From: Ampullaceana balthica
Lineage: Eukaryota > Mollusca > Gastropoda > Lymnaeidae
Length of the DNA: 64,000 bases
Assembly (NCBI GenBank): GCA_944989445.1
Contig: CALYLW010000129.1
Coordinates: 524,501 to 588,500, forward strand
Direction: 5' to 3'
Shown here: piece after piece, positions 44,441-56,174 of the stretch
Layout: each line of letters opens with the position of its first letter
How positions within the stretch are numbered: position 1 is the first letter of the stretch
Made by a program: the position numbers and the translations under genes
The notes under the pieces: model-generated
What the model was told of the DNA's origin: nothing
The model's input: the letters and a program-made list of their open reading frames with translations, nothing else
Databases searched by the model: none

Positions 44441-46890
44441 GCCGGTGGAGCCTAGTGTTTAAACCAACTAACCGTGGAGCCTTGTAACTAAACCAAATAC
44501 GTTTAGAAAGTAGTGTTTAAACCAACTAACCGTGGAGCCTTTTGACTAAACCAAATACGTTTAGAGCCTAGTGTTTAAACCAACTAACCGTGGAGCCTTT
44601 TGACTAAACCAAATACGTGTAGAGCCTTGTGTTTAAACCAACTACCTGTAGAGCCATGTGTTTAAACCAACTAACTGTAGAGCCTTGTGTTTAAACCAAC
44701 TACCATTTGAGCTTGTGTTTAAACCAACTACCTGTAGAGCCATGTGTTTATACCAAATACCTGTAGAGCCTTGTGTTTAAACCAACTACCATTAGAGCTT
44801 GTGTTTAAACAACTACCTGTAGAGCATTGTGTTTATGCCATCTATCTGTAGAGCGTTATAATTAAACCAACTACCTGTAGAGCCTTGTGTTTAATCCAAC
44901 TACCTGTAGAGCATTGTGTTTAAACCAACTACCTGTAGAGCCTTGTGACTTAACCAACTACCTGTAGATCTAGAGTCGTGTGACTGAACAAACTACCTGT
45001 AGAGCCTTGTGCTTAAACCAACTACCTGTAGAACCTTGTCACTGAACCAACTACCTGTAGAGCCGTGTGTTTAAACCAACTACCTGTAGAGCCTTGTGTT
45101 TAAACCAACTACCTGTAGAGACTTGTGTTTAAACCAACTACCTGTAGAGCCTTGTGTTTAAACCAACTACCTGTAGAGCCTTGTGTTTAAACCAACTACC
45201 TGTAGAGCCTTGAGTTTAAACCAACTACCTGTAGAGCCTTGTGTTTAAACCAACTACCTGTAGAGCCTTGTGTTTAAACCAACTACCTGTAGAGCCTTGT
45301 GTTTAAACCAACTACCTGTAGAGCCTTGTGTTTAAACCAACTACCTGTAGAGCCTTGTGTTTAAACCAACTACCTGTAGAGCCTTGTGTTTAAACCAACT
45401 ACCCGTAGAACCTTGTCACTGAACCAACTACCTGTAGAGCCGTGTGTTTAAACCAACTACCTGTAGAGCAGCAGTCGGGAAACCATGGCTCGCGAGCCAC
45501 ATGTGGCTCTATTGATGGATGTATCTGGCTCACAGACAAATGTTCGTTTATAAAATATAAAAAAAAACATTTATTCATTTGATCTACACATTTTTTGCAT
45601 ATAAAAACGGCATAACAATGTTATTAAAAATAATTGAGAGACGTAGTTAAAGTTATTGTACGTTTAGTGTTGAAATAACACAACATGCACATATTTACTT
45701 GAATTTTTAGTTTTAAACATAATGTATGGCTCTCACAGAATTACTTTTCAAAATATGAGTTGTTTATGGCTTTTTCACACAAAACGTTTCCCTACCTGTG
45801 CTGTAGAGACTTGTTTTAAAATCAACTACCTGTAGAGCCTTGTTTTTAAAATCAACTACCTGTAGAGACTTGTGTTTAAACCAACTACCTGTAGAGCCTT
45901 GTTTTTAAACAACCTACCTGTAGAGTTTGTGTTTAAACCAACTACCTGTAGATCTAGAGCCTTGTGACTAAACCAACTACCTGAACCTGTAGATCCTTGT
46001 GACTGAACCAACTACCTGTAGAGTTTGTGTTTAAACCAACTACTTGTAGAGCCTTGTGACTGAACCAACTACCTGTAGATCCTTGCGACTGAACCAAATA
46101 CCTGTAGAGTTTGTGTAAACCAACTACCTGTAGAGTTTGTGTTTAAACCAACTACCTGTAGAGTTTGTGTTTAAACCAACTACCTGTAGAGTTTGTGTTT
46201 AAACCAACTACTTGTAGAGCCTTGTGACTGAACCAACTACCTGTAGATCCTTGCGACTGAACCAAATACCTGTAGAGTTTGTGTAAACCAACTACCTGTA
46301 GAGTTTGTGTTTAAACCAACTACCTGTAGAGTTTGTGTTTAAACCAACTACTTGTAGAGCCTTGTGACTAAACCAACTACCTGTAGAGCCTTGTGACTAA
46401 ACAAACTACTCATAGAGCCTTGTGACTAAACCAACTACTTGTAGAGCCTTGTGACTAAACCAACCACTTGTAGCGCCTTGTGACTAAACCAACTACTCAT
46501 AGAGCCTTGTGACTAAACCAACTACTTGTAGAGCCTTGTGACTAAACCAACTACTCATAGAGCCTTGTGACTAAACCAACTACTTGTAGAGCCTTGTGAC
46601 TAAACCAACCACTTGTAGCGCCTTGTGACTAAACCAACTACTCATAGAGCCTTGTGACTAAACCAACTACTTGTAGAGCCTTGTGACTAAACCAACTACT
46701 TGTAGAGCCTTGTGGCTGAACTAACTACTCTTAGAGCCTTGTGTTTTAAACCAACTACCTGTAGCGCTTGTGTTTAAACCAACTACCTGTAGAGCTTTGT
46801 GTTTAACCCAACTACCTGTAGATCTAGAGCCGTGTGACTGAACCAACTACCTGTAGAGCCTTGTAACTGAACCAACTACCTGTAGAGCCT
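44440..46890 (+). repeat. 2.4-kb minisatellite, 29-bp unit
   Basis: The consensus is TGTTTAAACCAACTACCTGT + AGAGCCTTG (29 bp). Variants include GTGACTAAACCAACTACTTG and CTACTCATAGAG at 46,380-46,700, and a 26-28-bp AGAGTTTGTG form at 46,020-46,350, where a block of about 180 bp is duplicated. The array is interrupted by the MITE at 45469-45800. Confidence 0.93.
45469..45800. mobile_element. hAT MITE in the minisatellite, TSD CTGTAGAG
   Basis: It starts CAGCAGTCGGGAAACC and ends CGTTTCCCTACCTGTG. CTGTAGAG, part of the repeat unit, is duplicated at 45461-45468 and 45801-45808. GGCTCGCGAGCC near the left end links it to the 57221 family. Confidence 0.85.
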
Positions 46891-46919
46891 TATAGTGGAA
46901 TCAGTTCCATAAGGAATCA

Positions 46920-47060
46920 GTGATGAAGTCATCTCTGTAAGTCAACCTCATTAAGTCATCTCTGTAAGTCAACCTCATTAAGTCATCTCTGTTAGTCAAC
47001 CTCATTAAGTCATCTCTGTAAGTCAACCTCATTAAGTCATCTCTGTTAGTCGCTCCTAGT
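46920..47060 (+). repeat. 27-bp tandem repeat, about 5 copies
   Basis: Unit AAGTCATCTCTGTAAGTCAA + CCTCATT. The minus-strand frame over it has a period of 9 residues and is not taken as a gene. Confidence 0.85.
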
Positions 47061-47440
47061 GGTGCACTCCGTGATACAGTATACCTACCTAGTGATAGAA
47101 ACTTCTTCAAGTATAGTCAATGATGGATTCCACTATCTTCGTTTTCATGCCTTAATAGATAAAGTAACGGACAACCCTTAGATGAACTTTCTGTAGAGAC
47201 CTTTATACGAGGGTGAAGTACTTAGTAATGCAGTTTACTTCCTGAAGTACCAAGTTACTTAGTTTACCTCTCTAAATACCTTAAGATGAAAAACTTTAAG
47301 TGGTATCTGTTATACTGTCAACTACCAATGTTCACCAACCACATACGATGAAATAAATGAAACTATTTTGACGACTGCTTGTGTACATATCAAATATTAG
47401 CAACTTTTTCAGGCCTCAATTATCGTAAGCAATATGTGCA
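47061..47440. other. Spacer, nothing recognised
   Basis: Short non-repetitive stretch between two minisatellites. Confidence 0.4.
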
Positions 47441-48013
47441 TCAATTAGACCCATTACCACCGTGGTCATGTATAAACAAAAGCCATTACCACCGTGGTCT
47501 TGTATAAACTAAAGCCATTACCACCGTGGTCTTGTATAAACTAAAGCCATTACCACCGTGGTCTTGTATAAACTAAAGCCACTACCAACATGGTCATGTA
47601 TAAACTAAAGCCATTACCACCATAGTAATGTATAAACTAAAGCCACTACCACCATGGTAATGTATAAACTAAAGCCACTACCACCGTGGTCATGTATAAA
47701 CTAAAGCCATTACCACCGTGCCGTGGTCTTGTAAAAAATAAAGCCATTACCACCGTGGTCTTGTATAAACTAAAGCCATTACCACCGTGGTCTTGTATAA
47801 ACTAAAGCCACTACCAACATGGTCATGTATAAACTAAAGCCATTACCAGAAGGGTCTTGTATAAACTAAAGCCACTACCAACATGGTCATGTATAAATAA
47901 ACTAAAGCCATTACCACCGTGGTCTTGTATAAACTAGAGCCATTACCAACATGGTCATGTATAAACTAAAGCCACTACCAACATGGTCATGTATAAACTA
48001 AAGCCATTACCAC

Positions 48014-48428
48014 CATATAGAATGGGACTGCAATAAAGCTTTTAAATAAAATACAAAATAGTTAAAATACACAAACAAATTGTGCAATGAAAACAATAAA
48101 TTTGAGCTTTATTTTTAGACTGATACGACAGTAAACGTTTCGGCTAATGCCTTCATCAGTACAACATAAAATACATTCTTACAATACTTACATAAGTAAT
48201 AATAATATTCTTAAAACATATTGTATTTTTAAATATTTATGTTAAATAAAAAGAAAGGAAAAACAAAAACAAACATGGACACAGGATATAGCAAAAAGGG
48301 GGAAGTATCCAAAGTTACAGTAAAAACCACAACGGGAACAAGATTATGCAGTTAAGTAAAATTATGAATTTGGTTAATTCCATATGGAGCCAACGTACCA
48401 AATCTTTTTATGAGTCTATTTTCCATGT
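48014..48428 (-). mobile_element. 5'-truncated Penelope-like element
   Basis: The minus strand is closely similar to 58690-59093: the end of the GIY-YIG ORF (GTTGGCTCCATATGGAATTA), CTGTAACTTTGGATACTTCC, the CTGATGAAGGCATTAGCCGA motif and the 3' end GCAGTCCCATTCTATATGG. CCATTACCACCAT borders both sides but is also part of the repeat unit, so it is not proof of a target duplication. Confidence 0.88.
48118..48160 (-). ncRNA. Hammerhead-like motif of Penelope-like element
   Basis: The same core as at 58958-59000, on the minus strand. See that entry for the fold and its weak point. Confidence 0.35.
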
Positions 48429-49255
48429 GGACTCCATTACCACCATGGTAATTTATAAACTAAAGCCACTACCCCCGTGGTTATACATAATCTACAGCAA
48501 TTAACACCGTGGTCTTGTATAAACTAGAACAATTACCACCGTGGTCTTGTATAAACTAGAGCCATTACCACCGTGGTCTCGTATAAACTAGAGCCATTAC
48601 CACCGTGTTCATGTATAAACTAAAGCCACGTCCACCATGGTCATGTATAAACTAAAGCCATTACCACCGTGGTTATACATAATCTACAGCAATTACCACT
48701 GTGGTCTTGTATAAACTAGAACAATTACCACCGTGGTCTTGTATAAACTAAAGCCATTACCACCGTGGTCATGTATAAACTAAAGCCATTACCACCGTGG
48801 TCTTGTATAAACTAAAGCCATTACCACCGTGGTCATGTATAAACTAAAGCCATTACCACCGTTGTCTTGTATAAACTAAAGCCATTACCACCATGGTCAT
48901 GTATAAACTAAAGCCATTACCACCGTGGTCATGTATAAACTAAAGCCATTACCACCGTGGTCATGTATAAACTAAAGCCATTACCACCGTGGTCATGTAT
49001 AAACTAAAGCCATTACCACCATGGTCATGTATAAACTAAAGCCTTTACCACCATGGTCATGTATAAACTAAAGCCATTACCACCATGGTCATGTATAAAC
49101 TAAAGCCAATACCACCGTGGTCATGTATAAACTAAAGCCATTACCACCGTGGTCATGTATAAACTAGAGCCATTACCACCGTGGTCATGTATAAACTAAA
49201 GCCATTACCACCGTGGTCATGTATAAACTAGAGCCATTACCACCGTGGTTATGCT

Positions 49256-49749
49256 AATCTATTGCACTTACCACCGCCTAGTTCAATTTAGTTTTATCTC
49301 GCATGAGCCCATCAGAGGAGAGCTGAGATTGCCAATCAAGAGAACAACTGGGTTGTAATATTTCCCTGATTTCTATTGATTGCATTTTGCTCAGTCAGAT
49401 AGCAGGCAATGTTGTTTTATGGTTCCACCTTATCTTGTGGTGGGTTGTCGCTGAACAAATGTGTGACCTCTTTGATGTCAGAGAAGAAAAAAATACATCC
49501 ATCAAATAAAGAAACATTTTTTGTTATTGTTGCTGTTGTTTAATTGTAACACCAGAAGTTTCGTTTTTATTTTAAGCAGTGAAATGAAACATGCGTTTAA
49601 AACCAAAATTAATTTTTTTTATTTGAAATGATAATTATAAACTCTACATTATAAATTTATCCATTGCCTGAAAAAGCATGAAAATAAAATATATAATACC
49701 TCCTATAACTTTATTTCCATTATGGGAATTAATAAAATGTCATTAAAAT
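49256..49749. other. Spacer, nothing recognised
   Basis: No coding sequence and no element ends seen. Confidence 0.35.
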
Positions 49750-50019
49750 GTCCATAAATGACGTCACGCGCCTAGTGTGGTGAGGTGGGTTACGCATTTG
49801 TGATGATGTGTGACGAGGGAGGGGGTGTTCAAGAAATGTGACGTCACATCAAAATGCGCAACTTTAAAAAAATATTTGATTGTTTACAATTTATTTGATG
49901 ACGTTTTCAATGGCTTCACACGTGTTACGATATTAGATTGCAGCCTTTATACACTATATACATAATTCAATGAAAAAAAGTAATTTGCAGAATGCTAAAT
50001 TTCAATTACAAATTACGGG

Positions 50020-51165
50020 GGTATTTTTTTATTTTTTATTTTTATTTATTTTTTGTTACATAAAAAACTTAACTACTTTGGAATCTCAGGTTCCTTACAT
50101 CACTGGATCCAAGACTTCCTTTTGGGCAGGGAGCAAACTGTAATAATTAATGGATCTAAATCTGCACCAATAAAGGTTAACTCAGGAGTTCCACAAGGAA
50201 CTGTGCTAGGTCCCTTACTCTTTTTAATTTATATAATTGATTTACCCAACAACATCTCAACAGGTACAAAAGTTAGGTTATTTGCTGATGATTGTATAAT
50301 CTATAGAACAATTAAATCAGAACAAGATAGCAAAATTTTACAAAAAGACTTAGATGAATTGATAAAATGGGAAACTAACTGGAGTATGTCTTTCCACCCA
50401 GAAAAGTGTCAACTGTTAAGAGTAACAAAGAAAAAGAAACAAATAAATTCAAAATATTACATTCATGGAAATGAACTGACCCAAACTAAAGATGCAAAAT
50501 ACTTAGGAGTCTTAATAAATTAGAAACTTTCATGGAATCCCCATGTCAATGAAGTTATTAAAAAATCAAACAAAACCTTAGGCTTTATAAAAAAGAAACT
50601 TTAACAAATGTAAGAGAGATATAAAACTAAAATGCTACCTCACTTTGGTGAGACCTGTACTAGAATATGCATCTTCTGTATGGGACCCATCCACCAAAGA
50701 AAACATTGATAAACTAGAACAAATTCAAAAAAGAGCTGCCAGATTCATTACTAGAGAATATTCGAAACTGACAAGATTAACACCATTAGTTAAATCATTA
50801 AACCTGGAAACACTAGAGGATAGAGGAACCAAAAGCAAAGTAGTAATCATACATAAAGCAATTAATTCTAATTTAGAAATACAACACAAAGATAACTTAA
50901 TACAACCCTCAGATAGACATAAGGATAAAAACACCTTTCTTATTCCGTATGCAAGAACAAACACATACAAGTTTTCCTTCTTCCCGTCCGGAATTCGGGC
51001 GTGGAATGGGTTGCCTGAAGAATCCAGGAAAACCAACACTTTATCAACATTTAAATCTCTAATAAAAATGCAGGACTAAACACAAACCAAAGATAAGCGT
51101 AGGACGCAATAATCTTCTGTATAGAAGGAGCGTCTGTAAACAGATAAGATAAGATAAGATACATC
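50020..51165 (+). mobile_element. 5'-truncated Jockey/CR1-like LINE with GATAA tail
   Basis: It contains the reverse transcriptase from before motif B onward, then a short 3' UTR GGACGCAATAATCTTCTGTA + TAGAAGGAGCGT and (GATAA)n. It is inserted in the MITE. The 5' junction lies in an AT-rich run and is not exact. Confidence 0.8.
50053..51079 (+). pseudogene. Jockey/CR1-like reverse transcriptase, truncated and broken
   Basis: The first part (50053-50520) reads YFGISGSLHHWIQDFL, motif B SGVPQGTVLGPLLF, motif C LFADDCIIYR and WSMSFHPEKCQ. A TAG follows at 50521, and the frame then continues with KLSWNPHVNEVIKKSNKTLG. A one-base shift near 50601 leads into 50645-51079: LVRPVLEYASSVWDPSTKEN, IQKRAARFI and FFPSGIRAWNGLPEESR. 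The endonuclease and motif A are missing. One nonsense codon and one frameshift make it inactive. The family copies RNA by target-primed reverse transcription. Confidence 0.85.
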
Positions 51166-51265
51166 ATATTGGGGGGAAAACAAAGGGGGGGGGAGTTTTT
51201 GTGACGAGGGGGGGGGGTAAAAAAATTGCCAAAATCGCGTGACGTCATTTATGGACAGCCCCATA

Positions 51266-51770
51266 TGACATGATGCGCACGGCGAAATATAAAATGCGTC
51301 CTTATTTATAGCCGGTATTAATATACCTTTTACATACACGCTTATTTATGACTATTTAAATGTCAACTAACATTGGTGCCACCTTAGCTTTTTGGATGCC
51401 CCTCCCCTTAGAGGTTTACATAAAAAATGAAAATCTACCCCCCCCACCCCACACACACACTTTTTTTTCCAAATTGTTAAAATGTATATACTGTACCTTG
51501 TTTTCTGAAGTGACTGTTACTTTATTACTCTACTTATTCTGCCACATTTGGAAAAACATACCTTAACATACGAAGGCGAACGTTGAAATTATAACTGAAG
51601 TTTGTAACTAGACTTTTTGTAACTCGTGAGCCATCAAGCCAGCTAATGAGCGTGACAACGCAGAGCAGCGAATTGAATTATTTTGATAGCCGTATAATTT
51701 ACTCGATATTACTAATCATTACTCATTCAGAGACATTAATAGGCAATTTACGGACTGCCTTGGTCTCTTG
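51266..51770. other. AT-rich stretch, nothing recognised
   Basis: A C-run and (CA)n near 51437. Nothing coding. Confidence 0.35.
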
Positions 51771-51863
51771 CACCGGCGTAGAGTGGGTAAGTGCCGCCCG
51801 GGGCAGAACCCATATTTGCCGCCTCCCCCCTCCGAAAAATATGTTAATGCTATATGATACTTC

Positions 51864-52452
51864 CATAAATGACGTCACGCACCTATATTTGTGACGATGT
51901 GTGACGAGGGGGAGGGGGTAAGAATTGTGACGCCACGTGAAAACACGCTACTTTAAATCAAAGTATCCACTAAATATTCTATTTCTTACTATTTTTTATG
52001 ACGTTTTACATGGATTCACGCGTGTTGCGCAGTGAAGTCTTACACTAAATCAGTGTTTCTTAAATAGTGGGGCGCCCCCCCCCTCCCCGAGGGTGGCGCG
52101 AGGCTCCGTACAGGGGGGGGGGCTCGTTTGACCGTTATGCAGAGGTGTACTTATAACAATTTTATAGACAAATGATACTACTTAAAGTCGCGCAGGGGGG
52201 GGGCGCGAAATGTTTTCTTTCTTCCTAGGGGGGGTTTGAGAGAAAATAGTTGAGAAACACTGCACTAAATACATACTAAAATGACAATAAATTGATTTGA
52301 AACTTGCTCATTTTCAAATACAAAATAGATGCTTTTAGGGGGAGGGTCACAGCTTGTGATGTCATATTGGAGGGGAATTCTAAGTTTTTGTGACGAAGTG
52401 TGACGAGTTAAAAATCGACCAAAATCGCGTGACGTCATTTATGGACGGCCCC
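51864..52452. mobile_element. MITE with CCATAAATGACGTCACGC ends
   Basis: Left CCATAAATGACGTCACGC, right GCGTGACGTCATTTATGG + ACGGCCCC. The interior phrase CACGCGTGTTGCG is followed by the nested MITE at 52051. Confidence 0.82.
52051..52262. mobile_element. Buster-type MITE, TSD CACTAAAT
   Basis: It starts CAGTGTTTCTTAAATAGTGG and ends AAAATAGTTGAGAAACACTG. CACTAAAT flanks both sides (52043-52050 and 52263-52270). The interior has several C- and G-runs with GGGCGCGA. Confidence 0.9.
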
Positions 52453-53415
52453 TTTAAGTACCAGGTAGTCTTTATTAGAAAATAAAAATAAGGACACAAT
52501 ACATTTTTGTGTTATAAATCAAGAGAAAAGCTTCATTTCTTGAAATAAAATTGAAGTTTTATGTTTTTTTCCTCATTGCACAATTGTTTTCAGCCATACC
52601 ATGCTCAATAGCCAAAAATAACTATTGATTAGATAATATTGGTGTATTCATTATTGATCTTAATTAATTTTTATTAACTTAATTTTAGAGAATCTATTTT
52701 AACACATTGTATTATTTAAGACATTGTTTGAATTAATGATACTATTTTAGGCAGGTTAAATCTAGCCTAAATACCTTTTTAAAAAATTTGAATAAATTAA
52801 CTGGTCTTGAATTCATTTATTCTTTTTTACCCGTGGGGTTCAAATATTCCTTGTTTGACAATGACACGTGAGATATTTTGTATACTCTAATTTGAAGGAA
52901 AATTTTCAAAGTCCAGAATATTAGCTGGTGTATGAAAATCTTATCTGTTTTCTAAATTCGATATAACTGCCTAAAATCCCACATGAATTTCTACAGTAAT
53001 CTCATGTTATTATTATGAAGAATAAAACTTTCCACATAAAAATTTATTAAATATCAAAGCATCCCTTAGTATTCCATTAATTTTCTGTGAAAAGCCCTCT
53101 GTTGAACACTATAAGTTTGTAAATAATTTCGGGCATCTTTGATATAAATTATAAATTAGAAAATAAAAAGATTTCATTGTGACTATCAAAGTTCCTGCGT
53201 CTGTTCGTGTGTTGAGCTTTTTGTCTGCATCTATCAATTCTTCTATAGCTTTAAAAATAACCTCAAAATGTATACCATGGTATATTTACTATTTTGTATC
53301 CTGAATTCTGTTTAATGCATTGCATGTAGAAGCAATTTAATATTCCAAACTAAGTATGGACATGGAAAAGAATGCGTAACAACGTTCTAGTGTACTAAAA
53401 TAGATAGTTCGTTTC
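52453..53415. other. AT-rich interior of the 51771 element
   Basis: No frame or motif recognised. Confidence 0.35.
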
Positions 53416-53423
53416 AGTAGGAG

Positions 53424-54062
53424 CTATGGTGGATTAAGGGGGGGGGGCTGAACGGGCTAAAGCCTAAAGCCAGGCGCCCCCAATGATTTAGGGGCCCTCA
53501 AATTTAGTATAATTTATAATAAAGGTGGACAAATGTTTGCATGAATTCCTAAAAATATCATAAATTAAATAAATTAATAAAAGCTTATCTATTAATCTGA
53601 TCGCTATTCGGACCTGCTAGCCTAAGTATCGAAAAACTTGATTGGATTGGCTCAATAAGAGAACATATTAATGAATACTATTTATTCTTTTATATTTTGT
53701 TCACACATCAGGATCTTGTGGTCTTGAGGCAACGTGTTGTTTTGTGGCGCAAGCGGTAGCGGGTTCGATTCCCGGAGGGGGCATAAGTTTTTTTTTCATT
53801 TGTCTTTTTGTTTTTTAAATTATCTTTTTACACTCAATTTTAGTTTCCAGGCAAACAGTTATTTCTTTGTGTTCGGTTTTTGTTTTTTTTATGAATCCGA
53901 TCCCGGAGTACAGACACATTATGAACAAGGAACCAATGGACTATCTAGTTACAAGTTACAGTCTTATATTAGCTGCTAGCAATAATTTTACAGGGACGCT
54001 AGCTGGATATGGCCCAGTTTGAATTGCAGCCAGGGGCCCCGTGCAGTCTTAATCCGCCCCTG
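53424..54062. mobile_element. hAT-type element, TSD AGTAGGAG
   Basis: It starts CTATGGTGGATTAAG and ends CTTAATCCGCCCCTG, inverted with four differences. AGTAGGAG flanks both sides (53416-53423 and 54063-54070). The left 150 bp resemble 18385-18540 (GGGGGGCTGAACGGGCTAAAG in both). It carries a tRNA-like fragment at 53741-53785. Confidence 0.82.
53741..53785 (+). pseudogene. tRNA-like fragment without anticodon arm
   Basis: GTGGCGCAAGCGGTAGCG resembles a tRNA D-arm/A box and is followed at once by GGGTTCGATTCCCGGAGG, a T-arm/B box. The anticodon arm is missing, so it cannot be a working tRNA. It may be a SINE head or a deleted tRNA copy. Confidence 0.5.
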
Positions 54063-54070
54063 AGTAGGAG

Positions 54071-55080
54071 TATCCTGTAAACAAAATTGGTTGAATGAAC
54101 TTTTTGTGCAAGATTTGACATTGAAATTTAATTTTTTGCATTTTTCTTTAACTCCTGCATACTTTTCAGCCATGAAGAAATATTAACACACGCTGGGCCT
54201 TTGCAGTCCATTATTTTAATATCATCAATTATTTAAAATCTTTTTAGAAATTTCGTAAGAACCTCTTGCAACTTTGTTTTGTTCTTTATTAATAGTTTAT
54301 TCTTTTTATCCAATCTATGATTCTTTCCAATTGCAAAAAAAAATGGTAATGTTGAGCACTTGTTCGAGAGTGGCTACTTTTGAGTTTGTGTGTGTCAAGT
54401 TTTAATTCCATTAGATAAGTAATTTTATTCATCATTTTTATTTATTCCACACAAAAAAGACATAAACATTAAAATAATTTTGCTTTGAAAGAAAAGACCA
54501 TATAACTACGCCAACAACTTTGTTCCAGTAGTTTACCAACGTTAAAATCTATTAAATGTACCAGCACAAAATTGTCATGTTAGTACATTACTTCAGCCCC
54601 AATGTTTGTCAGCTCAGTAGCATTAGTTTTATAAGTCTGTAGATTAATAAAATAATAGGAGTTTAAAATTTTGGCATTAGAAAAGTCTACTTATTTTAAT
54701 ATAGTTTCTTTCCTTTTAAAGAAATAAGTATCTTGTTTTTTATTTTATTTTGTTAAACTTTATTTTAACGTTATTTATTTTTAGAAGCTAATTAACAACG
54801 AGGAATTTGCCGCAACAATGTGCCGCGTACAGTAAGGTTTGCTTTTATAACAAGAAAAGCTGTCAAATTTTAAGAACCAATTAAGTTGATACCACATCAG
54901 GCTCTGTTTTTCAGAACAGTAGCATTAGTATAAGAAGAATTTAAGAAGTTCTGGCAGTTGAAACGTTCACATGCTTGATGATATTTCCTATATTTCTTTT
55001 ATTATTTTCTTATTTGGCTGTTATTTTATTTCGATTAAATGCTCCACTTTCTTATAAAATTTTCGCTGTTAGAAATTCTA
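54071..55080. other. AT-rich interior of the 51771 element
   Basis: No open frame or conserved transposase block recognised. Confidence 0.35.
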
Positions 55081-55687
55081 TATAAAAACTACTAGGAATT
55101 TGCCGCCCCTGGCAAAGTGCCGCCCGGGGCGGTCGCCCCCCCCCTGCCCCCCTCGCTACGCCACTGGTCTCTTGATAAACATTTTAGATATTTTATATTA
55201 AAAGGAACCTACAAATTCTGCATAAAATCCGCCCGTAAACAACACCATTATCTCATTATCAGATACATGTATACTGGCAACTGGCCCATCTTTCCAAAGT
55301 ACGTTCACAACTTCGGCAAACGTGGATAAATCACCCCTTTGCGATCAAAAGGGAACTTGTAATGCAGACTCATTGGGGAACAAATATAACATCCACTAAA
55401 ATCTGCTTCTTTGGGGTAACGTCAACAAATTATTTATATTTTGCGGTGTCGGGCAAACAAGTTCGTCAACCCCTGCAATAAATCAACGGTCACGAAACTT
55501 TTTTCCATGGCTGACAAAATGACGAGCGCGGGCCTCATAACCACTTTAGACGAAAAATTAAGTTTAAGTTTAGTCTTCAGTGGTAATTGTGGGTCAGTGG
55601 AGGCCCATAAACAAAAACAAACAAAAAAGTCAACAACAAATATATTTATTAAGTAAAGAATTCAAAAAACGTAAATAATTATGTTTT

Positions 55688-56168
55688 TTTTAAACCTATA
55701 AATCCTTTATGTACGAGACATAACTAAAAGAATGTAAATTGTATTATATAACACAAGACAATCCAAAAATACAAAATTGTAGAAGTTTGACGTAAAACAA
55801 AATTTAATATAATGCGCACCGATCAGGAATATGTTTATAAAAAGTATTGTTAATAAAAGACGCACCTTATTGCGCGACAGGAAAGGTTGTTCCAATATAA
55901 TACGCACCACGATACTATAGCAAAAAAAATTAACATGTTACATAGAGATAAATAAAGATAATCTAAAAATTCATTAATTTAATTACGGTACATTCGATTT
56001 ATTTGAAATTTTGATACATCATTTTTATCATCGGCACGAGTCTGCCTGCAAAAATTTTAGCTCGCTAGCTTAAAGGTTAAAGTAGGTTAAAAATCGATCC
56101 AAAGTTTTTTCGGCCCCGCCCGCCTCAAGCAAGCAAGCAGACACCACGTGTTAATATAAAGGATTTTT
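55688..56168 (+). repeat. Single TAAATCCTTTA-ended repeat, short type
   Basis: It starts TATAAATCCTTTATGTACGA and ends GTTAATATAAAGGATTTTTA. It has AATGCGCACC, AGACGCACC and AATACGCACC blocks and a short GCAAGCAAGC run before the end. It is the clean solitary copy that defines the unit length of about 480 bp. Confidence 0.75.
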
Positions 56169-56174
56169 AAAAAT

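Larger units (their letters stand above)
47443..49255 (+). repeat. Minisatellite, 32-bp unit, split by a Penelope-like fragment
   Basis: The unit is CCATTACCACCGTGGTCTTG + TATAAACTAAAG (32 bp). The left block 47443-48013 and right block 48429-49255 are the same array, separated by the element at 48014-48428. The right block has a homogeneous run with GTGGTCATG units at 48,900-49,200. Confidence 0.93.
49750..51263. mobile_element. MITE with CCATAAATGACGTCACGC end, carrying a LINE
   Basis: The left end is GTCCATAAATGACGTCACGC and the right end GCGTGACGTCATTTATGG + ACAGCCCC. The family interior (CACACGTGTTACGATATTAG) is at 49918. The middle is replaced by the LINE at about 50020-51165. Confidence 0.78.
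51771..55166. mobile_element. hAT transposon of the GGCGTAG family with two levels of insertions
   Basis: The left end is CACCGGCGTAGAGTGGG and the right end CCCCTCGCTACGCCACTG. GTCTCTTG is duplicated at 51763-51770 and 55167-55174. GTGCCGCCCGGGGC occurs near both ends in inverse order. Nested inside are the MITE 51864-52452 (itself holding 52051-52262) and the element 53424-54062. No transposase frame was recognised. The ends resemble those of 31301-37084. Confidence 0.82.

Noticed and set aside
46901..47110. Protein with NRDDLMRLT repeats on the minus strand
   Set aside because: Direct product of a 27-bp tandem repeat; no start context or homology.
47443..49255. CCATTACCACCAT on both sides of the Penelope fragment as a target duplication
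   Set aside because: It is part of every repeat unit, so it cannot be told from the array itself.
53741..53785. Functional tRNA gene
   Set aside because: No anticodon arm and no matching acceptor stem.
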